64,000 bases of DNA from Burkholderiales bacterium RIFCSPHIGHO2_01_FULL_63_240 (GTDB taxonomy: Bacteria > Pseudomonadota > Gammaproteobacteria > Burkholderiales > Burkholderiaceae_C). Made by a program: the position numbers and the translations under genes. Below are positions 40,295 through 51,823 of this stretch, in pieces (position 1 is the stretch's first letter; every line of letters starts with the position of its first letter). The stretch spans positions 1 through 64,000 of the forward strand of contig MERU01000010.1 in the NCBI GenBank assembly GCA_001770725.1, in the 5' to 3' direction. The notes below the pieces were generated by a model. That model saw nothing but the letters and a program-made list of their open reading frames with translations, did no database searches and was not told where the DNA came from.

Positions 40295-41617
40295 TCAGGG
40301 TGCGTAAACCAGCGGGGTCAGCGGGTTGCCCGGGGCGATGCTCGAGCAGTTCTGTGGCGCCGTCTTGCCAGCAAAGCGATCATCGATCCAGGTGGTGGCC
40401 CAAGGCAGCCAGTTGACCATCGTCAGGAAGTGGCTGGTGCCCCATTCCTTGTGCTGCACGGCCACACCCTGCGCGCAGTACTGGCGTGCCAGCGTGCGCA
40501 CGTCACCCGCCAGCATCACGCCATCGCCAGCGCCCCACAACGGCGATGGCTTGGTGCCTTCCCAGATGCCGCCGGTGCCTTGACCGATCTGCAGCGGGAT
40601 CTCGGGCGTGCCGCCCGTGCCCATGATGACCTTGTTCACCGCTTCCACGTACTCCTTGATCTTGGTGCGATCCTGGAACTCGGGCTTGACGAGGTCCTTC
40701 CAGGTCACCCTGCTGTACTGGCCCAGCACGTAGGCGATCGAAGCCTTCTGCATCTTGTTGTAGACCTCCAGGCCACGCGGGGTCAGGTACTTCTGGATGT
40801 CGATGTCATAGGAGCGAGAAACGCCGATGACCGCCATGGGCAGCACGCCGCCCCAGATGGGCGTGCCTTCGACGTAGGTCAGGTTGTGCTCGGGGCTCAC
40901 CAGGGTGCCGCCAAAGGTCGCACCGATCAGGTTGGGTTTGAGGTCGGGGGCGTAGCTGGGCGCCAGCTCGGCGGCCCACTCGGTGGCGATGGCGCCGCCG
41001 GAGTAACCCATCATCACGACCTTGGCGTCCCGCGACAGGCCGACCTGGGGTGCATTGAAGGTGGCGCGGATCGAATCCAGCGTGTTGTAGCCGTACTCGG
41101 GGCCGGCAGCGAAGTTGGCCTTCTGGCCTTCGGTGTCGGAGATGACGACGGTGTAGCCCTTCTTGACGTAGGTGCCGAACAGCACGGTCTCGACAGCGGG
41201 CAGCAGGTCAGGCAGGCGCTTGCCACCGGCGTAGGCACGCGACGGGCCATCTTCCGGGTTCAGCGAGTCGTAGAACGACTGGTACGAAATGACCTTGTTC
41301 TTGTTCGCGCAGTTCGTCTTGCTGCAATCGGGCGCGAAGATGGTGGTCACGTTGGCCGTGGGACGCTGCTTGGCGTCGGTCGAGCGGTAGACCAGTTGCG
41401 TGGCCTTGAGCGTGGTCTGGATGCCGGCGATGTAGACCGAGATCGTGCGGCTCTTGAGGACGGTGCCCGGCGCGATGTCGGCCAGCGGGGTGCTGTCGGT
41501 GTACTGGAAGAAGGGGTCCGGGGTCGCGGCGCTGGCCACGCCCGGCAACACGAGTGCGGTGACAGCTGCCTGTGCTGCGGTCAGCAACAGGCGTTGGGGG
41601 CTCAGGCGAAATCGCAT
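40295..41617 (-). CDS. Secretory lipase (LIP family)
   Basis: This 440-residue exported protein has a signal peptide (1-30, LVLPGVASAA) and an alpha/beta hydrolase with MGYSGGAIATEWAAELAPSYAPDL, the hallmark of the secretory lipase family first seen in Candida and common in actinobacteria. Late Asp and His (GAGDGVM and GTSHFLTMV) complete the triad. Four cysteines form plausible disulfides (DCSKTNC). It is convergent with the TetR gene. Substrate is probably triacylglycerol or another ester. Confidence 0.85.
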   Translation of the reverse strand: MRFRLSPQRLLLTAAQAAVTALVLPGVASAATPDPFFQYTDSTPLADIAPGTVLKSRTISVYIAGIQTTLKATQLVYRSTDAKQRPTANVTTIFAPDCSKTNCANKNKVISYQSFYDSLNPEDGPSRAYAGGKRLPDLLPAVETVLFGTYVKKGYTVVISDTEGQKANFAAGPEYGYNTLDSIRATFNAPQVGLSRDAKVVMMGYSGGAIATEWAAELAPSYAPDLKPNLIGATFGGTLVSPEHNLTYVEGTPIWGGVLPMAVIGVSRSYDIDIQKYLTPRGLEVYNKMQKASIAYVLGQYSRVTWKDLVKPEFQDRTKIKEYVEAVNKVIMGTGGTPEIPLQIGQGTGGIWEGTKPSPLWGAGDGVMLAGDVRTLARQYCAQGVAVQHKEWGTSHFLTMVNWLPWATTWIDDRFAGKTAPQNCSSIAPGNPLTPLVYAP

Positions 41618-41805
41618 CGAAGGCTCCTGGTTTCACAAGTTGGATGTGGGATGAACAGGAGTGTCCGCATGCACCAACGACGCGGGATGTGCCCAAACGG
41701 CCATGCATTGGCCGCGACCGTCATCCCCAGGGTTAGACCGGATGGGGTCGCCCCGGAGATGCGCCCGGGCAAACCCGGAATGATCGTGAAATGCTCCGCG
41801 ACTTG

Positions 41806-42918
41806 TCAGGGCCGCATCAGGGCCGCGCCCTTGATCTGCGCGTGCACGGCCTGGCCTGGCCTCAAACCCAGCGTGGTCACCGAACGCCGTGTCAGGCGGG
41901 CCAGCAGGGCGCTGCCATCGTCCAGGCTCAGGCGCAGCATCACGCTGGCGTCGTCCTCGTCGTGCAGCGCCACCACCTTGGCCGGCAGGATGTTGAGGAT
42001 GCTGCTGTCCAGGGGGCGGCTGAGCGCCACGCTCACGTCACGCGCCAGCACCCTCACCCGCACCTTGGTGCCAACGGCCTCGCCCCCCCCACCCACCCAG
42101 AGCGATGCGCCGTCGTCGGCACCCAGCCTGAGCCGGGCCAGTCCAGGCGCCGGCTCGCGCTCGACCAGGGTGGCATGCAGGATGGCGCATGCGTCGTCGA
42201 ACCGTGCCAGCGGGCTGTCAGGCCGGGCCATGACCTCGTCGGCCGGGCCGGCCAACTCGATGCGCCCCTCGCGCATCAGCACCAGGTGATCGGCCAGCCG
42301 TGCGGCTTCGTCGAGCGAGTGGGTCACGTACACGATGGGCACGCCGCTGTCGCCCAGGGCAGACAGATACGGCAGCACCTCGGCCTTGCGCGCGGCATCG
42401 AGCGCCGACAAGGGCTCGTCCATCAGCAGCAACGCCGGGCTGGTGAGAAGGGCCCGGGCGATGGCCACGCGCTGGCGTTCGCCCCCCGAGAGGCCCGCAG
42501 GTTGTCGATCCATGAGGTGGCCGATGCCCAGCAAGCCGATGGCGTGGTCGGGCTGGATGCGGCGCTGCGTGCCAGGGATGCGGCGAAAGCCGTACAGCAG
42601 GTTGTCTCGCACCGAGAGGTGGGCGAACAGGCTCGCCTCCTGGAAGACCATGCCAAGGGCTCGGCGATGGGTGGGCACGAGCAAGCCGCGTTCGTCGTCT
42701 TGCCAGGCTTGACCCGCCACGTGCACGCGACCTCGAGCCCGCTCCAGGCCGGCCAGACAACGCAACACCGTGGTCTTGCCACAGCCCGAAGTCCCCAGCA
42801 GCACGGTCACGCCCTGCGCTGGCACACACAGGTTCACATCAAGCACAAAACCTGGCCGATGCAGGCGCAGGCTGGCTTCGATGGCCAGCGGCCGAGAGGC
42901 CATGTTCGTTTGGCTCAT
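41806..42918 (-). CDS. modC: Molybdate ABC transporter ATP-binding protein
   Basis: A 370-residue ATPase: Walker A GTSGCGKTT (42-50), signature LSGGERQRVAIARALL, Walker B LLLMDEPLSALD, and a C-terminal mop/TOBE molybdate-binding domain (about 295-368, ILNILPAKVVAL). The true start is ATG 42916-42918 (MSQTNMASRP), overlapping the modB stop by four bases; the frame is open much further upstream into modB. It powers the ModB channel. Confidence 0.95.
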   Translation of the reverse strand: MSQTNMASRPLAIEASLRLHRPGFVLDVNLCVPAQGVTVLLGTSGCGKTTVLRCLAGLERARGRVHVAGQAWQDDERGLLVPTHRRALGMVFQEASLFAHLSVRDNLLYGFRRIPGTQRRIQPDHAIGLLGIGHLMDRQPAGLSGGERQRVAIARALLTSPALLLMDEPLSALDAARKAEVLPYLSALGDSGVPIVYVTHSLDEAARLADHLVLMREGRIELAGPADEVMARPDSPLARFDDACAILHATLVEREPAPGLARLRLGADDGASLWVGGGGEAVGTKVRVRVLARDVSVALSRPLDSSILNILPAKVVALHDEDDASVMLRLSLDDGSALLARLTRRSVTTLGLRPGQAVHAQIKGAALMRP

Positions 42919-43625
42919 GTCGGTGTCCCGCTGAGCCCACGCAGGGCCCGCCCGCCACGGCCGTTCAAAGCATAGAGCAGCCACATCACACCAAAGCCGA
43001 AAACCACCATGCCACCCGCAAGCCAATGCGCCAGCGCCCACTCCTGCGCCTCGACGTGACCATACAGCGCAACCGAGAGCACCTGCGTGCGACCAGGGAT
43101 GTTGCCGCCAATCATCAGCACCACGCCAAACTCGCCCACGGTGTGCGCAAAGCCCAGCACCGCCGCGGTCAGGAAGCCGGGGCGGGCCAAAGGCAAGGCC
43201 ACGGTGAGGAAGCGATCCCAGGGCGAGGCGCGCAAGGTGGCCGCGACCTCCAGCGGGCGCGAACCGATGGCTTCGAAAGCCTGCTGCAAAGGCTGCACGA
43301 CGAACGGTATGGAGTGCAACACGGACCCCACCACCAACCCCGCGAAGGTGAAAGGCAACAAGTCCATCCCGATGGACTGCATGGCCTGACCGACCACCCC
43401 ATGTGGCCCCAGCAACAGCAGCAGATAAAAGCCAATGACCGTGGGCGGCAACACCAGCGGCAAAGCCACCACGGCCCCCACCACGCCCTTGAGGCGCGAA
43501 CGCGTGTGCGCCAGCCACCATGCGATGGGCGTGCCCACGACCAGCAGCAGCACGGTCGTGAGGCCGGCCAGCTCGGCCGTGAGCCGCAACGCCTGCACCA
43601 GGGCCTGCCAGTCGGTGGGGCTCAC
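42915..43625 (-). CDS. modB: Molybdate ABC transporter permease
   Basis: A 236-residue inner-membrane protein with five to six helices and the ABC-permease EAA-like loop (EVAATLRASPWDRFLTVALPLARPG). It carries molybdate across the membrane with ModA and ModC. Its ATG overlaps the modA stop by four bases at 43622-43625, and its stop overlaps modC the same way, so the three are tightly coupled. Confidence 0.95.
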   Translation of the reverse strand: MSPTDWQALVQALRLTAELAGLTTVLLLVVGTPIAWWLAHTRSRLKGVVGAVVALPLVLPPTVIGFYLLLLLGPHGVVGQAMQSIGMDLLPFTFAGLVVGSVLHSIPFVVQPLQQAFEAIGSRPLEVAATLRASPWDRFLTVALPLARPGFLTAAVLGFAHTVGEFGVVLMIGGNIPGRTQVLSVALYGHVEAQEWALAHWLAGGMVVFGFGVMWLLYALNGRGGRALRGLSGTPT

Positions 43626-44383
43626 AGGCCGTAACCCCAGGCCTGGATCACCGCCTTGGCGGCATCAGATTGCAAGTGCTTGAGCAACGCCTGCGCGGCA
43701 GCCTGGTTGGCCCCCGTCTTGAGCAGCACAGCGTTCTGGCGGATGGGGGTGTAGAGGTCGGTCGGCACCAACCAGAACGAGCCAAGCTGCGGCTTGCCAG
43801 GCACCGCCACCTGCGACAGCGCCACGAACCCCAACTCGGCGTTGCCGGTGGCAACGAACTGTTGCGCCTGAGCGATGTTCTCGCCCTGCACGATGCGCGG
43901 CGCCAGGTTGTCGGACAGCCCCAGTTTGCCCAGTGCTTCCATCGCGGCCGCGCCATACGGGGCCAGCCTGGGGTTGGCCACGGCCAGGTGCTGGAAGTCG
44001 CCCTTCTTGAGCACCTCGCCCTTGGGGTCCACGTAGGCCGCCCTCGCGCTCCAAAGCACCAGCTTGCCCACGGCGTAAGTGAAGGACGAGCCTTTGACAG
44101 CCAGGCCTTCGTTGATGAGCTTGGCAGGGGTTTCGTCGTCGGCGGCGATCAACACGGCAAAGGGGGCGCCGTTGCGGATCTGCGTGTGGAACTTGCCGGT
44201 CGAGCCAATGGCGACGATGGCCTGGTGGCCGGTCGCCGCCTGAAAGCCAGCAGCGATCTGCTGGAAGGGCCCGGCGAAGTTGGCGGCCACGGCGACCTGA
44301 ACCTCATCGGCTTGCGCACAGGCTCCGATCAGCATGGCAGCCGTGCACAGCAAGGCACGGCTGCATGAAGGAACAGACAACAT
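43622..44383 (-). CDS. modA: Molybdate-binding periplasmic protein
   Basis: The 253-residue exported binding protein has a signal peptide (1-25, ACAQADE) and the ModA sequence VQVAVAANFAGPFQQIA, ATGHQAIVAIGSTGKFHTQI, GAPFAVLIAADDETP and NPRLAPYGAAAMEAL, whose Ser/Tyr contacts bind MoO4. AGGAG precedes the ATG at 44381-44383. First gene of modABC. Confidence 0.95.
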   Translation of the reverse strand: MLSVPSCSRALLCTAAMLIGACAQADEVQVAVAANFAGPFQQIAAGFQAATGHQAIVAIGSTGKFHTQIRNGAPFAVLIAADDETPAKLINEGLAVKGSSFTYAVGKLVLWSARAAYVDPKGEVLKKGDFQHLAVANPRLAPYGAAAMEALGKLGLSDNLAPRIVQGENIAQAQQFVATGNAELGFVALSQVAVPGKPQLGSFWLVPTDLYTPIRQNAVLLKTGANQAAAQALLKHLQSDAAKAVIQAWGYGL

Positions 44384-44440
44384 CTCAGGGCTCCTTTTCA
44401 CACGGGTCACTTGCATGGGTTCATGTCCGCCCCACACCAC

Positions 44441-45472
44441 TCACAGCGCCTGCAAATGCGCCCGCACGTCAGCGGCTTCGCGCATCACGCGCGCCACGAT
44501 CTCCGCCACCGGCAGCACATCGTGCACCAAACCCTGGGACTGCCCGATGAGCTGGACCCCCTCATCGTGGTTGCCCTCGTGGATGGCCTTGCGCATGGCC
44601 AGTGTCGCCGCTCCGAAATAGGCCACTTTCACCGCCCCAACCACGCCCTGCTGCATCGCCTCTCTCGCCAGGTGATGCAAGGGGGTGTTCAACTCGCGCG
44701 CGGCTTTCAATGACCGCGAGATCGCCACCGGCGGGCTCAGTCGGTGCGCCGTGTAGCGCTTGCCCCCAGGCGTCTTCATCACCCGACAAGGCCAGGTGTC
44801 GAAGTTGGGGGAGTAGATGGTCTCCTCAGCCTCTTTCGAGACGATGAGCCGCTTGGTGTCCGCGTGCACAGGACTTTCGGCCGAGCTCGCGAAACGCGTG
44901 CCCATGGCCACGGCGTCGGCGCCCAGCGCCAGGGCCGCCACCAGGCCGCGCCCATCGGCCACGCCACCGGCCGCGATCAAGGGCTTGTCCGTCATGTCGC
45001 GCACCGCCGGGATCAGCACCATCGACGTCACCGCGCCGCCGTGGGCGGCCGCCTCGTGGCCGGTCACGATCAGGCCATCGGCGCCAGCGGCCAGGGCCGA
45101 GCGCGCGTGGGCCTCGCTGGAGATGGTGGCGATCACCTTGCCGCCATAGGCGCGCACGCCTTCGATCACCCACTCGCCCTTGCCCATGGACACGTTGACC
45201 ATGGGCACGCGCTCTTCGATGGCCACGCGTGCGCACTCGGCCGCGCCAGGCAGGCCCAGGCTGCAGCCGACACCGAAAGGCTTGTCGGTCAGGCGCCGCA
45301 CCTCGCGGATGGCTTCGCGGCAGCCTTCGGGCGTGAGGGCGCCTGCCGCCAGGATGCCCAGGCCGCCCGCGTTCGAGACGGCGGCCACGAGCGAGGGCAC
45401 GGCGATGTAGGTCATGCCGGGCAGGACGATGGGGTGGGAGATGCCGAGCAAATCGGTCAGGCGGGTGCGCAT
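44441..45472 (-). CDS. Nitronate monooxygenase
   Basis: The 343-residue FMN TIM-barrel enzyme of the 2-nitropropane dioxygenase/NMO family oxidises alkyl nitronates such as propionate-3-nitronate. Visible features are HPIVLPGMTYIAVPSLVAAVSNAGGLGILAAG (split here by family domains), VTGHEAAAHGG with the conserved His, PLIAAGGVADGRGLVAAL, and GADAVAMGTRFA for phosphate of FMN. It lies upstream of modA on the same strand but probably functions separately. Some family members are enoyl reductases, so the name is provisional. Confidence 0.8.
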   Translation of the reverse strand: MRTRLTDLLGISHPIVLPGMTYIAVPSLVAAVSNAGGLGILAAGALTPEGCREAIREVRRLTDKPFGVGCSLGLPGAAECARVAIEERVPMVNVSMGKGEWVIEGVRAYGGKVIATISSEAHARSALAAGADGLIVTGHEAAAHGGAVTSMVLIPAVRDMTDKPLIAAGGVADGRGLVAALALGADAVAMGTRFASSAESPVHADTKRLIVSKEAEETIYSPNFDTWPCRVMKTPGGKRYTAHRLSPPVAISRSLKAARELNTPLHHLAREAMQQGVVGAVKVAYFGAATLAMRKAIHEGNHDEGVQLIGQSQGLVHDVLPVAEIVARVMREAADVRAHLQAL

Positions 45473-45509
45473 GGGAACAGCAGGAACAGCGAGGTGAAAG
45501 CGAGGGGGC

Positions 45510-47966
<2,457 letters not shown>

Positions 47967-48115
47967 GTTGGGACCGTTGTGAAAGCCCGCAAGGGTTGTC
48001 CGGAGATCTGAAGTATCCTGATGGATGAGGCCCTCGTCACCCGGGCATGCACCCGGTGATCGAACGGCTCACAGGCCCAGACAGCGGCCTGCCTCCATTC
48101 TGACGGAAGCTTCGC

Positions 48116-49474
48116 ATGAACCTGCTTCGATGGGAGCGCCCCCTGGGGATCAGGGTGGGTTTCACGTTGCCGGCGCTGGTGGCGCTGCTGCCGGTGCTGT
48201 GCGCCCTGCCCGATCGCGCCTGGGCCCAGGAGGTGGTCGTCGCAACGGTCAACAACGGCCACATGCTGACGCTGCAAAAGCTCACACCGCATTTCGAGCA
48301 GGCCCACCCAGGCGTGCGCATCCGCTGGGTGACGTTGGAAGAAGACCTGCTTCGCCAGCAGGTCACGCGCGACGTGGCCACGAAGGCCGGTCGCTTCGAC
48401 GTCCTGACCGTGGGTGGCTACGAGGCCCAGGTCTGGAGCGGCCGGGGCTGGCTCAGGCCCCTCAAACCCAGCGCCGCCTACCAGGTCGATGACCTGCTGC
48501 CCCCCATCCGCCAGGCGCTCACGCACCAGGGGCAGCTTTACGCCCTGCCTTTTTACGGCGAGAGCACCATGACCCTGGTGCGCCGCGACCTGCTCAAGCA
48601 AGCCGGCATCCAGTTGCCCGCGCAGCCCACCTGGGAGCAGGTGGCCCAGGCCGCGCGCAAGCTGCACGACCCGGCGAAAGGCCAGTACGGCATCTGCCTG
48701 CGCGGCAAGCCGGGCTGGGGCCAGAACCTCTCGCTGCTCACCACCATCGCCAACACCCATGGCGGACAGTGGTTCGACATGAACTGGCGGCCACAACTGC
48801 AGAGCCCCGCCTGGCGCCAGGCCCTGACGATGTACGCGTCGCTGTTGCGCGAAGCCGGCCCGCCCGGTGCCGTCGCCAACGGCTACAACGAGAACCTGGC
48901 GCTGTTCTCGGCCGGTCGCTGCGCGATCTGGATCGACGCCACGGTCGCGGGTGCTTTTGTCAACCGGCCTGCCGAATCGCAAGTGGTCGACCGCGTGGCC
49001 TTTCTGCAGGCACCGGTGGCCAGCACCCCGAAAGGCGCACGCTGGCTGTGGAGCTGGTCGCTGGCCATTCCCACCGGTTCGCGCCAGCCGGCCGCCGCCC
49101 AGGCCTTCATCGAGTGGGCGACGTCACGCGAGTACACCGAGCTGGTCGCGCGCGATGTGGGCTGGCACGCCGTGCCCGGCGGCACCCGGCAATCGACCTA
49201 CGCGGCCCCGCCTTTTCGACGCGCCAACCCGCACGCCGAGGTCGAGTTGCAGGCCATCCTGTCGGCCGATCAGGACCACCCGACGCTGCCGCCTTCACCT
49301 TACGTCGGCATCCAGTGGGTGGGCATCCCCGAGTTCCAGGCCATCGGCACGGCGGTGGCACAGGAGGTGGCGCGCGTGCTGGCGCCCCGCCCCCCGAGCA
49401 TCGACGAGGTGCTCTCGCGCGCGCAGAGGCTGACCGAGCGCAAGGTTCGCGAAGCGGGTTACCTCAAGCGCTGA
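48116..49474 (+). CDS. Extracellular solute-binding protein, family 1 (sugar-type), orphan
   Basis: This 452-residue periplasmic protein has a signal peptide (1-38, ALPDRAWAQE) and the classic type 1 binding-protein sequence: LTPHFEQAHPGVRIRWVTLEED, GRFDVLTVGGYEAQVW, LYALPFYGESTMTLVRRDLLKQAG and CAIWIDATVAGAFV. This pattern matches polyol/sugar-binding proteins (SmoE-like). No ABC permease or ATPase genes are adjacent, so it may serve as a sensory partner of the divergent hybrid kinase rather than in uptake. This is inference from context. Confidence 0.82.
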   Translation: MNLLRWERPLGIRVGFTLPALVALLPVLCALPDRAWAQEVVVATVNNGHMLTLQKLTPHFEQAHPGVRIRWVTLEEDLLRQQVTRDVATKAGRFDVLTVGGYEAQVWSGRGWLRPLKPSAAYQVDDLLPPIRQALTHQGQLYALPFYGESTMTLVRRDLLKQAGIQLPAQPTWEQVAQAARKLHDPAKGQYGICLRGKPGWGQNLSLLTTIANTHGGQWFDMNWRPQLQSPAWRQALTMYASLLREAGPPGAVANGYNENLALFSAGRCAIWIDATVAGAFVNRPAESQVVDRVAFLQAPVASTPKGARWLWSWSLAIPTGSRQPAAAQAFIEWATSREYTELVARDVGWHAVPGGTRQSTYAAPPFRRANPHAEVELQAILSADQDHPTLPPSPYVGIQWVGIPEFQAIGTAVAQEVARVLAPRPPSIDEVLSRAQRLTERKVREAGYLKR

Positions 49475-49647
49475 CCCCAGCCGCTGACACACCCCCTCTG
49501 ACAACGAGGGAATGAGCCACGCCAGACGCCCTGGTCACGGCTCAAGCGCCGGGCGTTTCGGCCGAAATGGCCTGAGGCCCGCTGAAAAATCGCCCGCCGC
49601 AGACCAGCAACCCCATCAGCGCGGAGCGACCAGGGCCCGGCCCTCCC

Positions 49648-51060
49648 ATGCAGACAACGACCCCAACGCCATCCAACCGAGCCAGCAGGCTGGGCGCCAG
49701 GCACATGCGCCGCGTGGCCCTGCTGCTGACGGTCTGCGGCTGGCTCACGGCCGTGATGGCGCTGGGCTGGACGCTGTGCCTCCTGAAACTGGCCAGTTGG
49801 CAGGCGGCACTGATCCCAGCGCCGGGTGTGGCGGCCGGCCTGCTCGCGGTCTGGTTTGGCAGCCGAGGGCGCCCCTACATCGGAGGCACCATCGAGTGCG
49901 TGGCGCTGTACACCATGGTCTGCCTCACCAGCCTGTTCCTGGATCAGACCACCGACCAGATGCCGCGCACCACGCACCTGTTTCTGGTGCCCCTGGCCAC
50001 CGGCGCTTACATGGCACTGCGCGGCTCGTCCAAGCTCTTGCGACACGGCATCGTGGCTTTCATCTTCCTGACCTTCGTCGTGCTGGCCTGCACCTCTCTG
50101 GGTGGACACCCCGCGCACAACCTGCCGGATGAACTGCGCATCATCGGCGGCAAGGTCAACACCGTGGCCGCCGCGGTGGCGATGTACCTGGCCATGCACA
50201 TCATGCAGGCCGATGTGGAGGCCCGCAACGCCTACGAGTCCGACCTGCGCGAAGCCGTCCGCACAGGGCAGTTGGCGCTGCATTACCAACCCCAGGTCGA
50301 CCACGACGGCAGGATGCTGGGCGCCGAAGCCCTGCTGCGCTGGCCCCATCCCCGGCGCGGGATGATTTCACCTGCCGAGTTCATCCCGCTGGCCGAGAAG
50401 TCGGGCCTGATCCTGCCGATGGGCGAGTGGGTCCTGGACACCGCCTGCGCCCACCTCGCCGAGCTGGCCACCCACCCGGACACCGCGCACCTGACGATCT
50501 CGGTCAACATCAGCGTGCACCAGATCCGACAGCCGGACTTCGTGGTCCAGGCCATGGCCGCCATCGAGCGACACAAGGTGGACCCGCGGCGCCTGAAGAT
50601 GGAGCTGACCGAGAGCGTGTTCGCCCGCGACATGGACGACCTCATCACCAAGATGAAGGCCCTCAAGCAATACGGCGTGTCCTTCTCGCTGGACGACTTC
50701 GGCACGGGTTACTCGTCGCTGTCCTACCTCAAGCGCCTGCCGCTGGACCAGCTCAAGATCGACCAGGCCTTCGTGCGCGACCTGCTCACGCAGCCCCGCG
50801 ACCTGGCCATCGCCAAGACGATCGTCGACCTGGGCACCTCGCTGAACATGGCCGTGATGGCCGAGGGGGTCGAGACCCGCGAGCAGCACCAGATCCTGGA
50901 GGCCATGGGCTGCCGGCAGTTCCAGGGTTACCTGTTCGGCAAACCGATGCCGATGGCGGCCCTGCTTGAGCAGGCCACCCGCACGCATGCGCACACGCCG
51001 GCACCCGCGCCAGCCCGGCCCACCGAGGAGCCCCGCGCAGGGGCCCCGGTGCACGCCTGA
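49648..51060 (+). CDS. Membrane-bound EAL-domain c-di-GMP phosphodiesterase
   Basis: A 470-residue protein: an N-terminal membrane module of about five helices (about 20-185), then an EAL domain (about 198-445) without a GGDEF domain. Catalytic features are EALLRW (Glu227), the VNIS Asn, the metal Asp pair LDDFGTGYSS (Asp349/Asp350) and MAEGVE. All needed residues appear present, so it should degrade c-di-GMP. The C-terminal tail is Ala/Pro-rich. Convergent with bioD (six bases). Confidence 0.9.
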   Translation: MQTTTPTPSNRASRLGARHMRRVALLLTVCGWLTAVMALGWTLCLLKLASWQAALIPAPGVAAGLLAVWFGSRGRPYIGGTIECVALYTMVCLTSLFLDQTTDQMPRTTHLFLVPLATGAYMALRGSSKLLRHGIVAFIFLTFVVLACTSLGGHPAHNLPDELRIIGGKVNTVAAAVAMYLAMHIMQADVEARNAYESDLREAVRTGQLALHYQPQVDHDGRMLGAEALLRWPHPRRGMISPAEFIPLAEKSGLILPMGEWVLDTACAHLAELATHPDTAHLTISVNISVHQIRQPDFVVQAMAAIERHKVDPRRLKMELTESVFARDMDDLITKMKALKQYGVSFSLDDFGTGYSSLSYLKRLPLDQLKIDQAFVRDLLTQPRDLAIAKTIVDLGTSLNMAVMAEGVETREQHQILEAMGCRQFQGYLFGKPMPMAALLEQATRTHAHTPAPAPARPTEEPRAGAPVHA

Positions 51061-51066
51061 AGAGCC

Positions 51067-51807
51067 TCAGGCCCTGCCAGGCAGGCGCAGGCTGGCCGCC
51101 AGTTCAGCCAATTCAGCCGATGTCGCTTGTGGCGCCCACGCCAGCCGCGCCAGCATGGGCGCGTGCAAGCGCCGCTGCAGCGTGTCCACGTTGGCGTCTT
51201 GCTCGGCCATGTCGGGGTCGATGTGGTTGGCCACCCAGCCCGCCAGCTTGAGCCCGCGGGCGGCGATGGCCTCTTGCGTGAGCAGCGCATGGTTGAGGCA
51301 GCCCAGGCGCATGCCCACCACCAGCACGATGGGCAGTTGCAGGCGCATGGCCAGGTCGGCGCTGGTGGCCCACTGGCCCTCACCGGTGAGCGGGTCGGGC
51401 TCGCTCAAGGGCACGATGAAACCGCCCGCGCCTTCGACCACCACGGCGTCGGCGTGCTGACGCAAGGCATGAAAGCTCGCCTCGATGTGGTCCAGGTCGA
51501 TGGCTTCGCCGGCGCGGCGCGCGGCCAGGTGGGGCGAGAGCGGCTCGGGCAGCGCGTAGGGGTTGTCGAACACCGGGGGCACGGCCAGGGTGCCGGCCGC
51601 GCGCAAGGCAGCCACGTCCTCGTTGAGCCACTGGCCGTGGGCCACACCTTGGGCGTCTTCGGTGGTGACCCAGTCGCATCCGGCTGCCACCGGCTTCATG
51701 CCCACAACGCGGGCGTGGCCGGCCTGGTGAAGGGCCCGCAGCAAGGCAGCGCTGACGCGGGTCTTGCCCACGCCCGTGTCGGTGCCGGTGACGAAGTAGG
51801 CGACCAT
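51067..51807 (-). CDS. bioD: Dethiobiotin synthetase
   Basis: The 246-residue ATPase closes the ureido ring of biotin from DAPA, CO2 and ATP. It has the P-loop GTDTGVGKT (8-16), VGMKPVAAG, and EGAGGFIVPL (family EGAGG). I start at the ATG 51805-51807. It is 16 bases after bioA on the same strand, so the two form an operon. Confidence 0.95.
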   Translation of the reverse strand: MVAYFVTGTDTGVGKTRVSAALLRALHQAGHARVVGMKPVAAGCDWVTTEDAQGVAHGQWLNEDVAALRAAGTLAVPPVFDNPYALPEPLSPHLAARRAGEAIDLDHIEASFHALRQHADAVVVEGAGGFIVPLSEPDPLTGEGQWATSADLAMRLQLPIVLVVGMRLGCLNHALLTQEAIAARGLKLAGWVANHIDPDMAEQDANVDTLQRRLHAPMLARLAWAPQATSAELAELAASLRLPGRA

Positions 51808-51823
51808 CTTGAAGGGCTCCTGA

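Noticed and set aside
42919..43521. Possible N-terminal extension of ModC by about 200 residues
   Set aside because: This part overlaps modB in another frame and has no ATPase sequence. ATG 42916-42918 with the ATGA overlap is the natural start.
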